Position numbers and translations under genes: made by a program. Below, piece by piece: positions 18,291 through 23,836 of a stretch of 23,836 bases of DNA; the stretch's first letter is position 1; each line of letters opens with the position of its first letter. This stretch comes from a bacterium (GTDB taxonomy: Archaea > Nanoarchaeota > Nanoarchaeia > Woesearchaeales > UBA10216): positions 1-23,836 of the forward strand of contig JAAGZO010000221.1 in the NCBI GenBank assembly GCA_024206195.1. Reading direction: 5' to 3'. The notes beneath the pieces were generated by a model. That model worked only from the letters and a program-made list of their open reading frames with translations, did not search any database and was not told the origin of the DNA.

Positions 18291-18643
18291 TTAACTGCAC
18301 GTTGATAGCGGGTTGGGAGGGATCTCAGCCCGTTTTTTCTAATGGAATTCTATTGTGATAAGCCTTAGATCAATCTGTACTTTCAAGAGAAAATTGGACA
18401 TAGCTTTTACCGAAGATATAGTTCCGAACCGTTTGTTGGATTATACTGTTGCTGTCGGGGGTTTCTTGTAGGTCCTACTTTAAGTGAGAAGAGGGTGGGG
18501 TTTCTGGTGGGGTTTAGGATTTAGATAAGGATATCCCTTTCTATTAAATCTATGGTGCTTAATATACATAAAACAACCATTATTTTTTAGATATATGATC
18601 CATCATTAATACCAAGTTATTGAAAGTTATAATGAAGCTTAAT
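18291..18643. other. Intergenic region between convergent genes, 353 bp
   Basis: It holds the plus-strand terminator at 18309-18338. A G-rich stretch at 18457-18515 includes GGTGGGGTTT twice (18494-18503 and 18506-18515). I see no gene and no clear terminator for the minus-strand operon ending at 18644. Confidence 0.55.
18309..18338 (+). terminator. Intrinsic terminator with GGGA tetraloop, copy 2
   Basis: The stem is identical to copies 1 and 3: CGGGTTGGGA (18309-18318) pairs with TCTCAGCCCG (18323-18332). The loop is GGGA, followed by six T. It lies 18 bases after the stop of the 15480 gene. Confidence 0.92.
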
Positions 18644-19360
18644 TTAAATTTCCACGAGTATAAATCGACCATTCCTTCTCTCTAAACGAAAGCACTTCTT
18701 TATTTTTGATTTCAGGCGGCTTTTAAGTACTTTTACCGTAGAAGTTGACGAATCTAATAACTCGGCCAGCTTATCATGTTTATGCCATAGTTTTGGATTA
18801 TCAAATAGAAGACCTACCATCTTTTTCATCTTTTTGCCCCTAAACAAAAGGATACAGTCTTTTTTCAGGTGTATGAGTATCCTGTCAGTTTCAAGTTGAG
18901 ATCTATCCGAATCTCTGTCTACTGGTGGAATATTATCATCATTATTATCCCGGGGATCATCTATAAGCATCTGCGCAGGATTTATAATTTCAAGAGAAGT
19001 AAGATTGTATTTTTCGTTCCAGGTCCGTTTATTATTGGCAAGAATAGTCGCAATGGAATCTATCATCAAAAGCTCTATCTCCTGCGGATTCTGTTTATTT
19101 TTCTCTTTACTCGAAAATATAGATATTAAATCTAACATTTGAATATCCAGATCCTCATAAAGGTTCGGATCATTACTCGCATTAAAATACACCTTTCTTG
19201 CCAAAGCCTCTGACAAAGCTCGATATTTAAGCCATAGGGACTCTGTTCCATTACCATTGTTCAACTGTTTGATACAAGCTATAAACTCGACTCTATTAAT
19301 CTCTAACCATGCACTAATCCCGGGCTTATACTTTATTTCTAAATGAGGGGATTTTCCCAT
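18644..19360 (-). CDS. Cytoplasmic protein with C-terminal winged-helix/HTH-like region, probable DNA-binding regulator
   Basis: 238 residues from the ATG at 19360, chosen because AAGGAGG lies nine bases upstream. The ATG 27 bases earlier (19387) would place that Shine-Dalgarno inside the coding region. There is no signal peptide. The N-terminal two-thirds are mostly helical and unrecognised. An Asp/Asn-rich linker at about 130-155 (DDPRDNNDDNIPPVDRDSD) leads to a basic C-terminus. About residues 195-238 look like a helix-turn-helix (HDKLAELLDSSTSTVKVLKSR) followed by a basic helix and a wing-like RNGRFILVEI end. This recalls the C-terminal winged helix of OmpR-type regulators, although no receiver or kinase partner is present; region 4 of a sigma-like factor is an alternative. 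It is the last gene of a three-gene minus-strand operon, 54 bases after the small exported-protein gene. Confidence 0.85.
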   Translation of the reverse strand: MGKSPHLEIKYKPGISAWLEINRVEFIACIKQLNNGNGTESLWLKYRALSEALARKVYFNASNDPNLYEDLDIQMLDLISIFSSKEKNKQNPQEIELLMIDSIATILANNKRTWNEKYNLTSLEIINPAQMLIDDPRDNNDDNIPPVDRDSDRSQLETDRILIHLKKDCILLFRGKKMKKMVGLLFDNPKLWHKHDKLAELLDSSTSTVKVLKSRLKSKIKKCFRLERRNGRFILVEI

Positions 19361-19414
19361 TATCTCAAACCTCCTTTTTGAAATCATACCGGGCTAATCA
19401 TTTAATCCTTACAG

Positions 19415-19645
19415 TTAATTACCGTTATCCATCCCTGACTCCTCCTCCTCATTATCATAAATTGAAAATCCACTCCCTTTCTCTTTCACCTTATCTTCAA
19501 TTTGAACTCCTCCAGCCAGTACTTCACGGTAATCAGGCAAAGTGGATATTGCATCTGGCTTCAATGGGGCTGAAGGTGGCGGATACACTCCGGAAGTAAA
19601 AAGAGTAATCATTAATCCGAATAGTAGTGGTTTTAAAATAAACAT
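19415..19645 (-). CDS. Small exported protein, 76 residues, of unknown function
   Basis: A strong Shine-Dalgarno (GGGAGGAG at 19651-19658) precedes the ATG by five bases, which makes this a convincing small gene. It sits within the 14-base gap after the TPR gene stop. Residues 1-19 (one Lys, then LLFGLMITLFTSG) form a Sec signal or a membrane anchor. A Pro-rich stretch (YPPPSAPLKP), a short middle (LPDYREVLAGG) and a strongly acidic C-terminus (NEEEESGMDNGN) follow. There is no Cys for a lipobox. No family was recognised. Its position between a cytoplasmic TPR protein and a winged-helix-like protein is reminiscent of pro-peptides in Rap-Phr-type cassettes, but a role as a signal precursor is speculative. 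A small periplasmic or anchored accessory protein is the plain alternative. Confidence 0.72.
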   Translation of the reverse strand: MFILKPLLFGLMITLFTSGVYPPPSAPLKPDAISTLPDYREVLAGGVQIEDKVKEKGSGFSIYDNEEEESGMDNGN

Positions 19646-19659
19646 TGGCTCTCCTCCCG

Positions 19660-20346
19660 TTAAATATTTTCAGTTTGTATTTTTTTCTTTTCTTCAATTT
19701 TATACATAATTTCATCTTTAAATATTTTATAAGATCTAAGATTGTTTAAAGACTCGTCCATAGAAAATATACTCACAAGCCTTTCTTTTTCTATCCAATT
19801 TGGATATATTTCAATTATTTTATCTATCCATTTCTGGGCTTCTTCTAATTTTCCTCTACGGGAGCACCATCCAGCAAGATTAACTATGGGTGCATAAGCT
19901 TTCATATCTATAACATGAGCAGTTAAATACAACATCTTGCTGTATTCGTCATGGTCCTCATTGTGGGCAATTAATCCCATGTTACATAATGATACGGATA
20001 TATAATAAGTATTGTTACTCTCTATTGCATGTTCCAGAGTCTGTAGAGAGTATCTTTTAGCATCATTATAGTTGTTTTTATTTTTATCAAGAAATTCAAT
20101 AACTACCTGCAAATTAGTCAATATTGGCTCGCTCGGATGCTTCTTTAGCGCTTCCTCACATTTTTGTCTCGCTTCCTGATATTTGCCATGCTCTATGAGT
20201 ATGTCAATTTCCAGTCCGAGTTTAGAAATTTGGGGATTATCCATAGCCCGAACATTCTCTTCGGACGTCCTGGTGTCCAGCCTGACCGTTCTTTTGGCAA
20301 GCTCAACACGGAACCTTTCCAATTTATTCTTGTCTTTTTCGGGCAT
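19660..20346 (-). CDS. Cytoplasmic TPR-repeat protein
   Basis: 228 residues, with AAAGGAG upstream of the ATG. There is no signal peptide; the N-terminus is highly charged (MPEKDKNKLERFR), so it is cytoplasmic. About four tetratricopeptide-like helical hairpins can be seen: 43-76 (HGKYQEARQKCEEALKKHP), 77-115 (NYNDAKRYSLQTLEHA), 116-150 and 151-185 (RGKLEEAQKWIDKIIEIYPNW). A Lys/Glu-rich C-terminal helix follows. TPR proteins bind peptides or partner proteins, and no catalytic domain is present. It is the first gene of the minus-strand operon, with the small exported-protein gene starting 14 bases after its stop. It is transcribed divergently from the lipoprotein gene at 20779, and both upstream regions carry the same 24-base motif. 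Confidence 0.87.
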   Translation of the reverse strand: MPEKDKNKLERFRVELAKRTVRLDTRTSEENVRAMDNPQISKLGLEIDILIEHGKYQEARQKCEEALKKHPSEPILTNLQVVIEFLDKNKNNYNDAKRYSLQTLEHAIESNNTYYISVSLCNMGLIAHNEDHDEYSKMLYLTAHVIDMKAYAPIVNLAGWCSRRGKLEEAQKWIDKIIEIYPNWIEKERLVSIFSMDESLNNLRSYKIFKDEIMYKIEEKKKIQTENI

Positions 20347-20408
20347 GTTTTCTCCTTTTAGAAATCAGTGATGTCTATCAATCAGAGTAGTACGAAATGT
20401 TTGATTTT

Positions 20409-20432
20409 CTACCTATGATTTAAAGTTAACAC
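20409..20432 (-). promoter_or_regulatory. Divergent 24-bp motif, minus-strand copy, upstream of the TPR operon
   Basis: Read on the minus strand: GTGTTAACTTTAAAT, then CATA, then GGTAG. It lies 63 bases upstream of the TPR gene start. It matches the plus-strand copy at 20666-20689 at 21 of 24 positions without gaps and contains the palindrome GTTAAC. Confidence 0.55.
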
Positions 20433-20665
20433 ATATAGAGTGAAAGATCAAATTTTTTCACCATATTAATAAATAAATACTAAAATCATTAGTTTAAAAA
20501 TGTAAGGGTTTTTTAGCGCGTCGTTGAGAACCTTCCATTCATTATCTGAACCAGCCTATATCAATTACGACTATAGCTCCAAAATATATCATATTACTAA
20601 AGCACGCTCACTATTGGGAAGGAGGATTCTTTGGTCTTGAACTTAAATAATAATTTAATTCCAAA

Positions 20666-20689
20666 GTGTTAACTTTAAATATCAGGTAG
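20666..20689 (+). promoter_or_regulatory. Divergent 24-bp motif, plus-strand copy, upstream of the 20779 gene
   Basis: GTGTTAACTTTAAAT, then ATCA, then GGTAG, ending 89 bases before the ATG at 20779. A second GTTAAC overlaps its end (20688-20693), 20 bases from the first (20668-20673), that is about two helical turns. It is an operator or promoter candidate. Confidence 0.55.
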
Positions 20690-20778
20690 TTAACAGAAGC
20701 TGACTAAAAGTACAACAACAAGTATGGAGTATTTTAATAGAGCAGGTAAATTAAACCAAATAAAACAGGAGGTTAATC

Positions 20779-21891
20779 ATGTCCAGAAACATCCTACTAT
20801 TAGCAACTATTGTTTTGAGCATGCTTCTATTAGTAAGCTGCTCAAATGATGAAAAGATTATGAACCAGAATGATGAATCATTCCAGGAAAATCCTCCCCC
20901 CGTTTTTGCGAGATCTGATTCAGAATTATTGCCTGTTGAACAAACATACATATTATACCCCCCGTGGGATCCCAGCAGCTATCACGATGAATGGCAGGAA
21001 TTTGGGGGATCATATGAACATGATATTGTTGAAGGTACCGAATGCAATTTTGGTTATGCAAAAGCTGGTTCAATTTACCTTGGCAAAGCTTATCAAGATG
21101 TTAGACTTTTTCATTCAACCTATTATTCGGCCCCCAGTACCGGAAATTACACTTTTAAATTTAAAACAACCTATGATGGATCATTTAATGGTTTCTATTT
21201 GATATTGCCTCCTTCAGTAGCCATGACATACGATAAAATCGAGTTTAAGTTTAAAGTTGAATGGGACAATAATACAGAAATTAACACAGTAAAGATACAC
21301 GAGGACAATATTTCATCTGAAACGCATTTAACATTCATTGATACAGAGACATATACAATCGATGATATTTATATACAGGCGGGGACGAATGTGAGCCTTT
21401 CAATGGATGTATATTTATACGTTTATGCGGAAGCGGCCGGTTTTTCGCGAGCAGACGGTATGATCAATTTCGAATCATGCTTGGATAGAATAACAATCGA
21501 GACTCCCGGTTCTCCGCCTCAACTCATCTTTACTCCCGATAGTTACAATTTCGGAGAAGTTGACACAGGTTCTGTAAAAAGTAAAACATTCGTTCTTGAA
21601 AATATTGGTGGCGGTACTGTAAGCGGTAATGTATTGCTCAACGGCCATACGGATTATTCAATAACAAGCGGTGGAGGTACTTTCGGTCCACTTGGTCACA
21701 ACGATTATCATAATGTGACAGTGAAATTTGAGCCGTCTTCAGCAGGTAGTAAATCGACGACACTAAGCGCTGAAGGGGGAGGTTGTTCGGCGCAGGCTGC
21801 TATCGGAGGGACAGGAAAAAATAGTCTAAACGCGCTGAAAGCAGAATCTATCGAAATCAGGCGAAGACAGCAAAGAATACAGGGACCATAA
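20779..21891 (+). CDS. Lipoprotein with C-terminal ASPM-SPD-2-Hydin-like (choice-of-anchor D) domain
   Basis: 370 residues. AGGAGG precedes the ATG. A clear lipobox, LVSC, gives lipidation at Cys21. A Ser/Asp/Glu/Asn linker leads to a beta-rich central region (about 55-245) with many aromatic strands and no recognised family. Then comes an Ig-like ASPM-SPD-2-Hydin-type domain (about 250-347; LIFTPDSYNFGEVDTGS...VKFEPSSAGS..TTLS...GTGK). The last 23 residues are unlike the rest: basic and Gln-rich (IRRRQQRIQGP). They begin just after an A6 run (21816-21821), where one extra A would give an immediate TAG. There is no T9SS sorting domain. It is probably an outer-membrane or surface lipoprotein, possibly co-transcribed with the next T9SS gene. 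Confidence 0.88.
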   Translation: MSRNILLLATIVLSMLLLVSCSNDEKIMNQNDESFQENPPPVFARSDSELLPVEQTYILYPPWDPSSYHDEWQEFGGSYEHDIVEGTECNFGYAKAGSIYLGKAYQDVRLFHSTYYSAPSTGNYTFKFKTTYDGSFNGFYLILPPSVAMTYDKIEFKFKVEWDNNTEINTVKIHEDNISSETHLTFIDTETYTIDDIYIQAGTNVSLSMDVYLYVYAEAAGFSRADGMINFESCLDRITIETPGSPPQLIFTPDSYNFGEVDTGSVKSKTFVLENIGGGTVSGNVLLNGHTDYSITSGGGTFGPLGHNDYHNVTVKFEPSSAGSKSTTLSAEGGGCSAQAAIGGTGKNSLNALKAESIEIRRRQQRIQGP

Positions 21892-22027
21892 TCGTTCGTG
21901 ATACAAGCTCTAAATTACGGGTTAAAATTCCAAACAGGAGGTTAAAATGAAACGGAAACGATCACCCCCCACAAAGACCTTGAGTATTATTTTTTACGGT
22001 TTTTCATTAATTGCAAAGGAGAAAATT

Positions 22028-23050
22028 ATGCAACGTATTTTAACAACACTAATATTCATTATCGCCGCAACAGCTGCGTCTGCAAGTATCTGTTACAGCT
22101 TATGTAGCGTTGAAGGTAATGCTTACCTGGAATTTGAAAATGATCATTCTGATATTACGGTTAAGGGCTGCAAATGCTTTTGGCCTTACACCTGTTATGA
22201 AACAGAAACTAACATTTACGGTCATTACGAATTGGATTTGGGGATTACCGGACGGTATGAGTTTTTTTTAATCCCGCCCAGTTACAAATGGGAATCAATT
22301 TATTCCGATACATGTTATCGAATTATCGGACACGTGATATTTCCCTTTCCCGATACATTAGTAGCTACTTTGCCGAGAGTATCGGTAGAAATTGAATCGC
22401 ACACATTTCCGGTACAGGTCGCACCAGGAGGGTGTTTCGATTACACCGGTATTCTGCGCAACAACTATGGTAAGAGTATTACCGTTGATTTGTGGTCTAT
22501 GGTTCAATTACCGGGAGGAGATTGGTACGGTCCGTTATGGGTATATCACAACATCCCTATGAGTGGTAACGAAGAAATGGTAGAACCAAATGCTTCCCAA
22601 TGTGTACCGGTGGGAGCGGCACCGGGAGAATACAAATTCTGTGTTTTCACCGGTGATTATCAATCGGAACCATTGGTAATTGATTCCTCATGCTTCAACT
22701 TTACCGTAACATCCGCATTGGCCCGATCCGGAATTGATGACTGGAATTCACCAGGTTGGTTCAAGGAGGATTCTGATAGTAAACCTGCCGATTATGACCT
22801 TCTTGGTAACTACCCCAATCCATTCAATGCAACAACAACAATTCAGTTTGATTTGGAAAAGGAATCGCAGGTTAGCTTAGATGTTTATGATATACTTGGA
22901 AGGAAAGTAACAACACTTGCAGAAGGAGTACATCAGGCTGGAGAACATAAAGTAAATTGGGATGCATCGACATACTCAAGCGGTGTTTATTTCTATAAAC
23001 TAACTACAAACGACAAGACGTTTACGAAAAGGATGACGTTGTTGAAATAA
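22028..23050 (+). CDS. Short T9SS cargo: carboxypeptidase-regulatory-like domain, pre-sorting module, sorting domain
   Basis: 340 residues from the ATG at 22028. This start gives a normal Sec signal (MQRILTTLIF...ASA|S, 19/20) and has AAAGGAG upstream. An in-frame ATG at 21947 with a strong AGGAGG would add 27 residues (MKRKRSPPTKTLSIIF...) and bury the signal peptide, so I prefer 22028. Residues about 30-112 resemble a carboxypeptidase-regulatory/transthyretin-like sandwich (VEGNAYLEF...NIYGHYELDLGITGRYEF) with several Cys. About 116-245 is the module shared with the 11286 and 15480 products (VAPGGCFDYTGIL, DWYGP, DDWNSPGW). The sorting domain is 258-340 (NYPNPFNAT to KRMTLLK). It is the smallest cargo here, almost reduced to the shared module plus sorting domain. 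A GNRA-loop terminator follows. Confidence 0.88.
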   Translation: MQRILTTLIFIIAATAASASICYSLCSVEGNAYLEFENDHSDITVKGCKCFWPYTCYETETNIYGHYELDLGITGRYEFFLIPPSYKWESIYSDTCYRIIGHVIFPFPDTLVATLPRVSVEIESHTFPVQVAPGGCFDYTGILRNNYGKSITVDLWSMVQLPGGDWYGPLWVYHNIPMSGNEEMVEPNASQCVPVGAAPGEYKFCVFTGDYQSEPLVIDSSCFNFTVTSALARSGIDDWNSPGWFKEDSDSKPADYDLLGNYPNPFNATTTIQFDLEKESQVSLDVYDILGRKVTTLAEGVHQAGEHKVNWDASTYSSGVYFYKLTTNDKTFTKRMTLLK

Positions 23051-23074
23051 GAAGACTTCACATTTGATTTAGAA

Positions 23075-23103
23075 CGGGTTGGGAGAGATCTCAGCCCGTT
23101 TTT
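23075..23103 (+). terminator. Intrinsic terminator with GAGA tetraloop, copy 3
   Basis: CGGGTTGGGA (23075-23084), loop GAGA (23085-23088), TCTCAGCCCG (23089-23098), then five T. The stem is identical to those at 7661 and 18309. Confidence 0.92.
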
Positions 23104-23165
23104 ATTACCCCTACTCGGTACTTCCAATTTGCGAAAAGATATTATCGGTACTCATAGATAGGTTC
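23075..23165. repeat. Dispersed intergenic repeat, copy 2 (terminator plus tail)
   Basis: Downstream of the terminator the tail (CTCGGTACT, AATTTGCGAAAA, ATATTATCGG) follows the same order as in copy 1 at 7661-7754. Copy 2 has several substitutions and small deletions relative to copy 1. Confidence 0.7.
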
Positions 23166-23201
23166 AATAAACCATAAACAAATTCTTCAGAATACATTGA
23201 T

Positions 23202-23220
23202 TGTTGCCCGTCAGAGCAAG
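23202..23220 (+). repeat. 19-bp direct repeat, copy A
   Basis: TGTTGCCCGTCAGAGCAAG. It matches copy B (23697-23715) at 17 of 19 positions; both differences are A/G transitions. Confidence 0.6.
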
Positions 23221-23325
23221 AGAAAATAATAAAAATCAAAAATGTATATAACGCATAAGACGAATATCACAATTTCATACTTTCTCCTTTATTCTTGTAA
23301 CAAAAGTATTCATTGCCATTTTGTT

Positions 23326-23694
23326 CTATTTGTTTTTTGTTTTCCACCAACAGTATATAAAAAGTGGCGCAGGTATTATTAAAATAATAGTACTTTCCGG
23401 GTCCTTCCCTCCTCGTACCCAAAATACGTTTATAAAATAAAAGAGTAAAAAACAGATTGCCGCCCCAATACCGCCGATTCCTTCCCAGCGCCAGGCGATA
23501 AGATAACCGATAAGCGATAAAATGAAAAGTATTGAAATTACGCCGTGGCTAAAATCGGTTTTGGGCAATCCACCGTTCTCTATGACACCCCCTATAAAGA
23601 ACAACAGGGAAAAGGCTATAATTACCGTTCCCAAAATCCTTGCCGTCCATCGAATAAAAAGCACCTTTTTCGACAATTGCATAATAGTTTCCAT
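23326..23694 (-). CDS. Small integral membrane protein, DUF7670-like
   Basis: 122 residues from the ATG at 23694. The frame continues upstream to a TTG at 23793, but that extension runs into the 5' end of the plus-strand IS gene and lacks hydrophobic or conserved character. ATGs at 23682 and 23706 are alternatives, and none has a good Shine-Dalgarno. Four transmembrane helices are seen at about 20-38, 51-68, 72-92 and 102-118. The start (SKKVLFIRWTARILG) and the AWRWEGIGG motif after the second helix are typical of the small DUF7670-type membrane proteins as I remember them; their function is unknown. The absence of a ribosome binding site may mean that insertion of the adjacent IS removed the native leader. 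Confidence 0.75.
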   Translation of the reverse strand: METIMQLSKKVLFIRWTARILGTVIIAFSLLFFIGGVIENGGLPKTDFSHGVISILFILSLIGYLIAWRWEGIGGIGAAICFLLFYFINVFWVRGGKDPESTIILIIPAPLFIYCWWKTKNK

Positions 23695-23696
23695 GC

Positions 23697-23715
23697 TGTT
23701 GCCCATCAGAACAAG
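23697..23715 (+). repeat. 19-bp direct repeat, copy B; candidate left end of the IS
   Basis: TGTTGCCCATCAGAACAAG lies 87 bases upstream of the transposase ATG, a normal distance for an IS left end. It begins with TG, as IS3-family termini do. The right end is outside the window, so it cannot be confirmed as a terminal inverted repeat. Confidence 0.4.
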
Positions 23716-23783
23716 TGGGAGGGAATTGGGCTTTGAATTAAGAGATGGTTTTTGTAAATTAGCGATAACTTTAGGAGGAAGCG

Positions 23784-23836
23784 ATGAGTACAAGAACCGG
23801 ACCGGAATCAGTCATACGAGATATCAGGCGTAAGAC
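23784..23836 (+). CDS. IS3-family transposase, first reading frame, 5' end only
   Basis: AGGAGG (23773-23778) precedes the ATG by five bases. The 17 codons present read MSTRTGPESVIRDIRRK, followed by AC, which would start Thr. This matches, from memory of the family, the N-terminus of IS3-family transposase OrfA proteins of the type VIR(D/E)I(R/K)RKTRR..SAEEKIRIVLEG. The gene runs off the right edge. By family knowledge OrfA supplies the helix-turn-helix that binds the element's ends and is joined to the DDE-bearing OrfB by frameshifting, or as a separate protein. It marks the left part of an insertion sequence next to the DUF7670-like gene. Confidence 0.72.
   Translation, partial: MSTRTGPESVIRDIRRK

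Larger units (their letters stand above)
20347..20778. other. Divergent intergenic region, 432 bp
   Basis: It separates the minus-strand TPR operon from the plus-strand lipoprotein gene. It contains a pair of 24-base motifs in opposite orientation (20409-20432 and 20666-20689). No protein gene is supported. A 13-codon TTG-started reading frame (20631-20672) preceded by AAGGAGG is noted but not called as a gene. Confidence 0.65.

Noticed and set aside
19361..19387. Upstream ATG (19387) for the winged-helix gene
   Set aside because: It would put the AAGGAGG inside the coding sequence; the ATG at 19360 is correctly spaced from it.
23695..23793. N-terminal extension of the DUF7670-like gene to a TTG
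   Set aside because: It overlaps the leader of the plus-strand transposase and adds residues without membrane or family character.
1..23836. CRISPR arrays, tRNA or rRNA genes
   Set aside because: I saw no regularly spaced short repeats and no tRNA or rRNA signatures; the repeats present are within coding domains or single dispersed copies.

Overview
The window is AT-rich bacterial DNA, probably from an uncultivated lineage of the FCB (Fibrobacterota-Chlorobiota-Bacteroidota) group. Zixibacteria, KSB1, Electryonea or similar would fit, but the phylum cannot be fixed from sequence alone. The main clue is that six large exported proteins end in the same C-terminal type A sorting domain of the type IX secretion system (T9SS). 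It begins with a YPNPFNA-type motif (FPNPFNA in one protein) and ends, as the last residues of the protein, in K-(R/K)-M-(T/M)-LLK. No T9SS machinery gene is present, so this is a cargo locus.

Layout. 2-2119: 3' part of a T9SS cargo with adhesion-type and FG-GAP domains. 2155-5279: a tight pair encoding a lipoprotein and an exported, possibly beta-barrel, protein. 5693-7636: a T9SS cargo with beta-propeller-like repeats. 8079-8729: a small exported or membrane protein with a duplicated motif. 8999-11254 and 11286-15176: two T9SS cargos in one operon. 15480-18290: another T9SS cargo. 18644-20346, minus strand: a compact three-gene operon encoding a cytoplasmic TPR protein, a 76-residue protein with a hydrophobic N-terminus, and a winged-helix-like protein. 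20779-21891: a lipoprotein. 22028-23050: a short T9SS cargo. 23326-23694, minus strand: a DUF7670-like membrane protein. 23784 to the end: the first codons of an apparent IS3-family transposase.

The cargo proteins are mosaics. Variable front ends (jelly-roll/MAM-like, FG-GAP, beta-helix, Ig-like, nidogen-like) are joined to one of two recurring modules that sit just before the sorting domain. One is a Cys-containing module, in two proteins; the other is a V-x-P-G-G-x-F-x-(F/Y)-T-G module, in three. Neither matches a family I can name.

The non-coding DNA is also structured. Three cargo genes end in the same hairpin terminator: an identical 10-bp stem whose loop varies only within GNRA (GAAA, GGGA, GAGA). 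Two of these continue into a longer dispersed repeat. The divergent spacer at 20347-20778 carries a 24-bp inverted motif facing both ways. A 19-bp direct repeat flanks the DUF7670-like gene next to the IS.

The best candidate for an undescribed system is the minus-strand TPR, small exported protein and winged-helix operon with its shared divergent motif. Its architecture recalls Rap-Phr/RRNPP peptide signalling, but this is inference from layout only.
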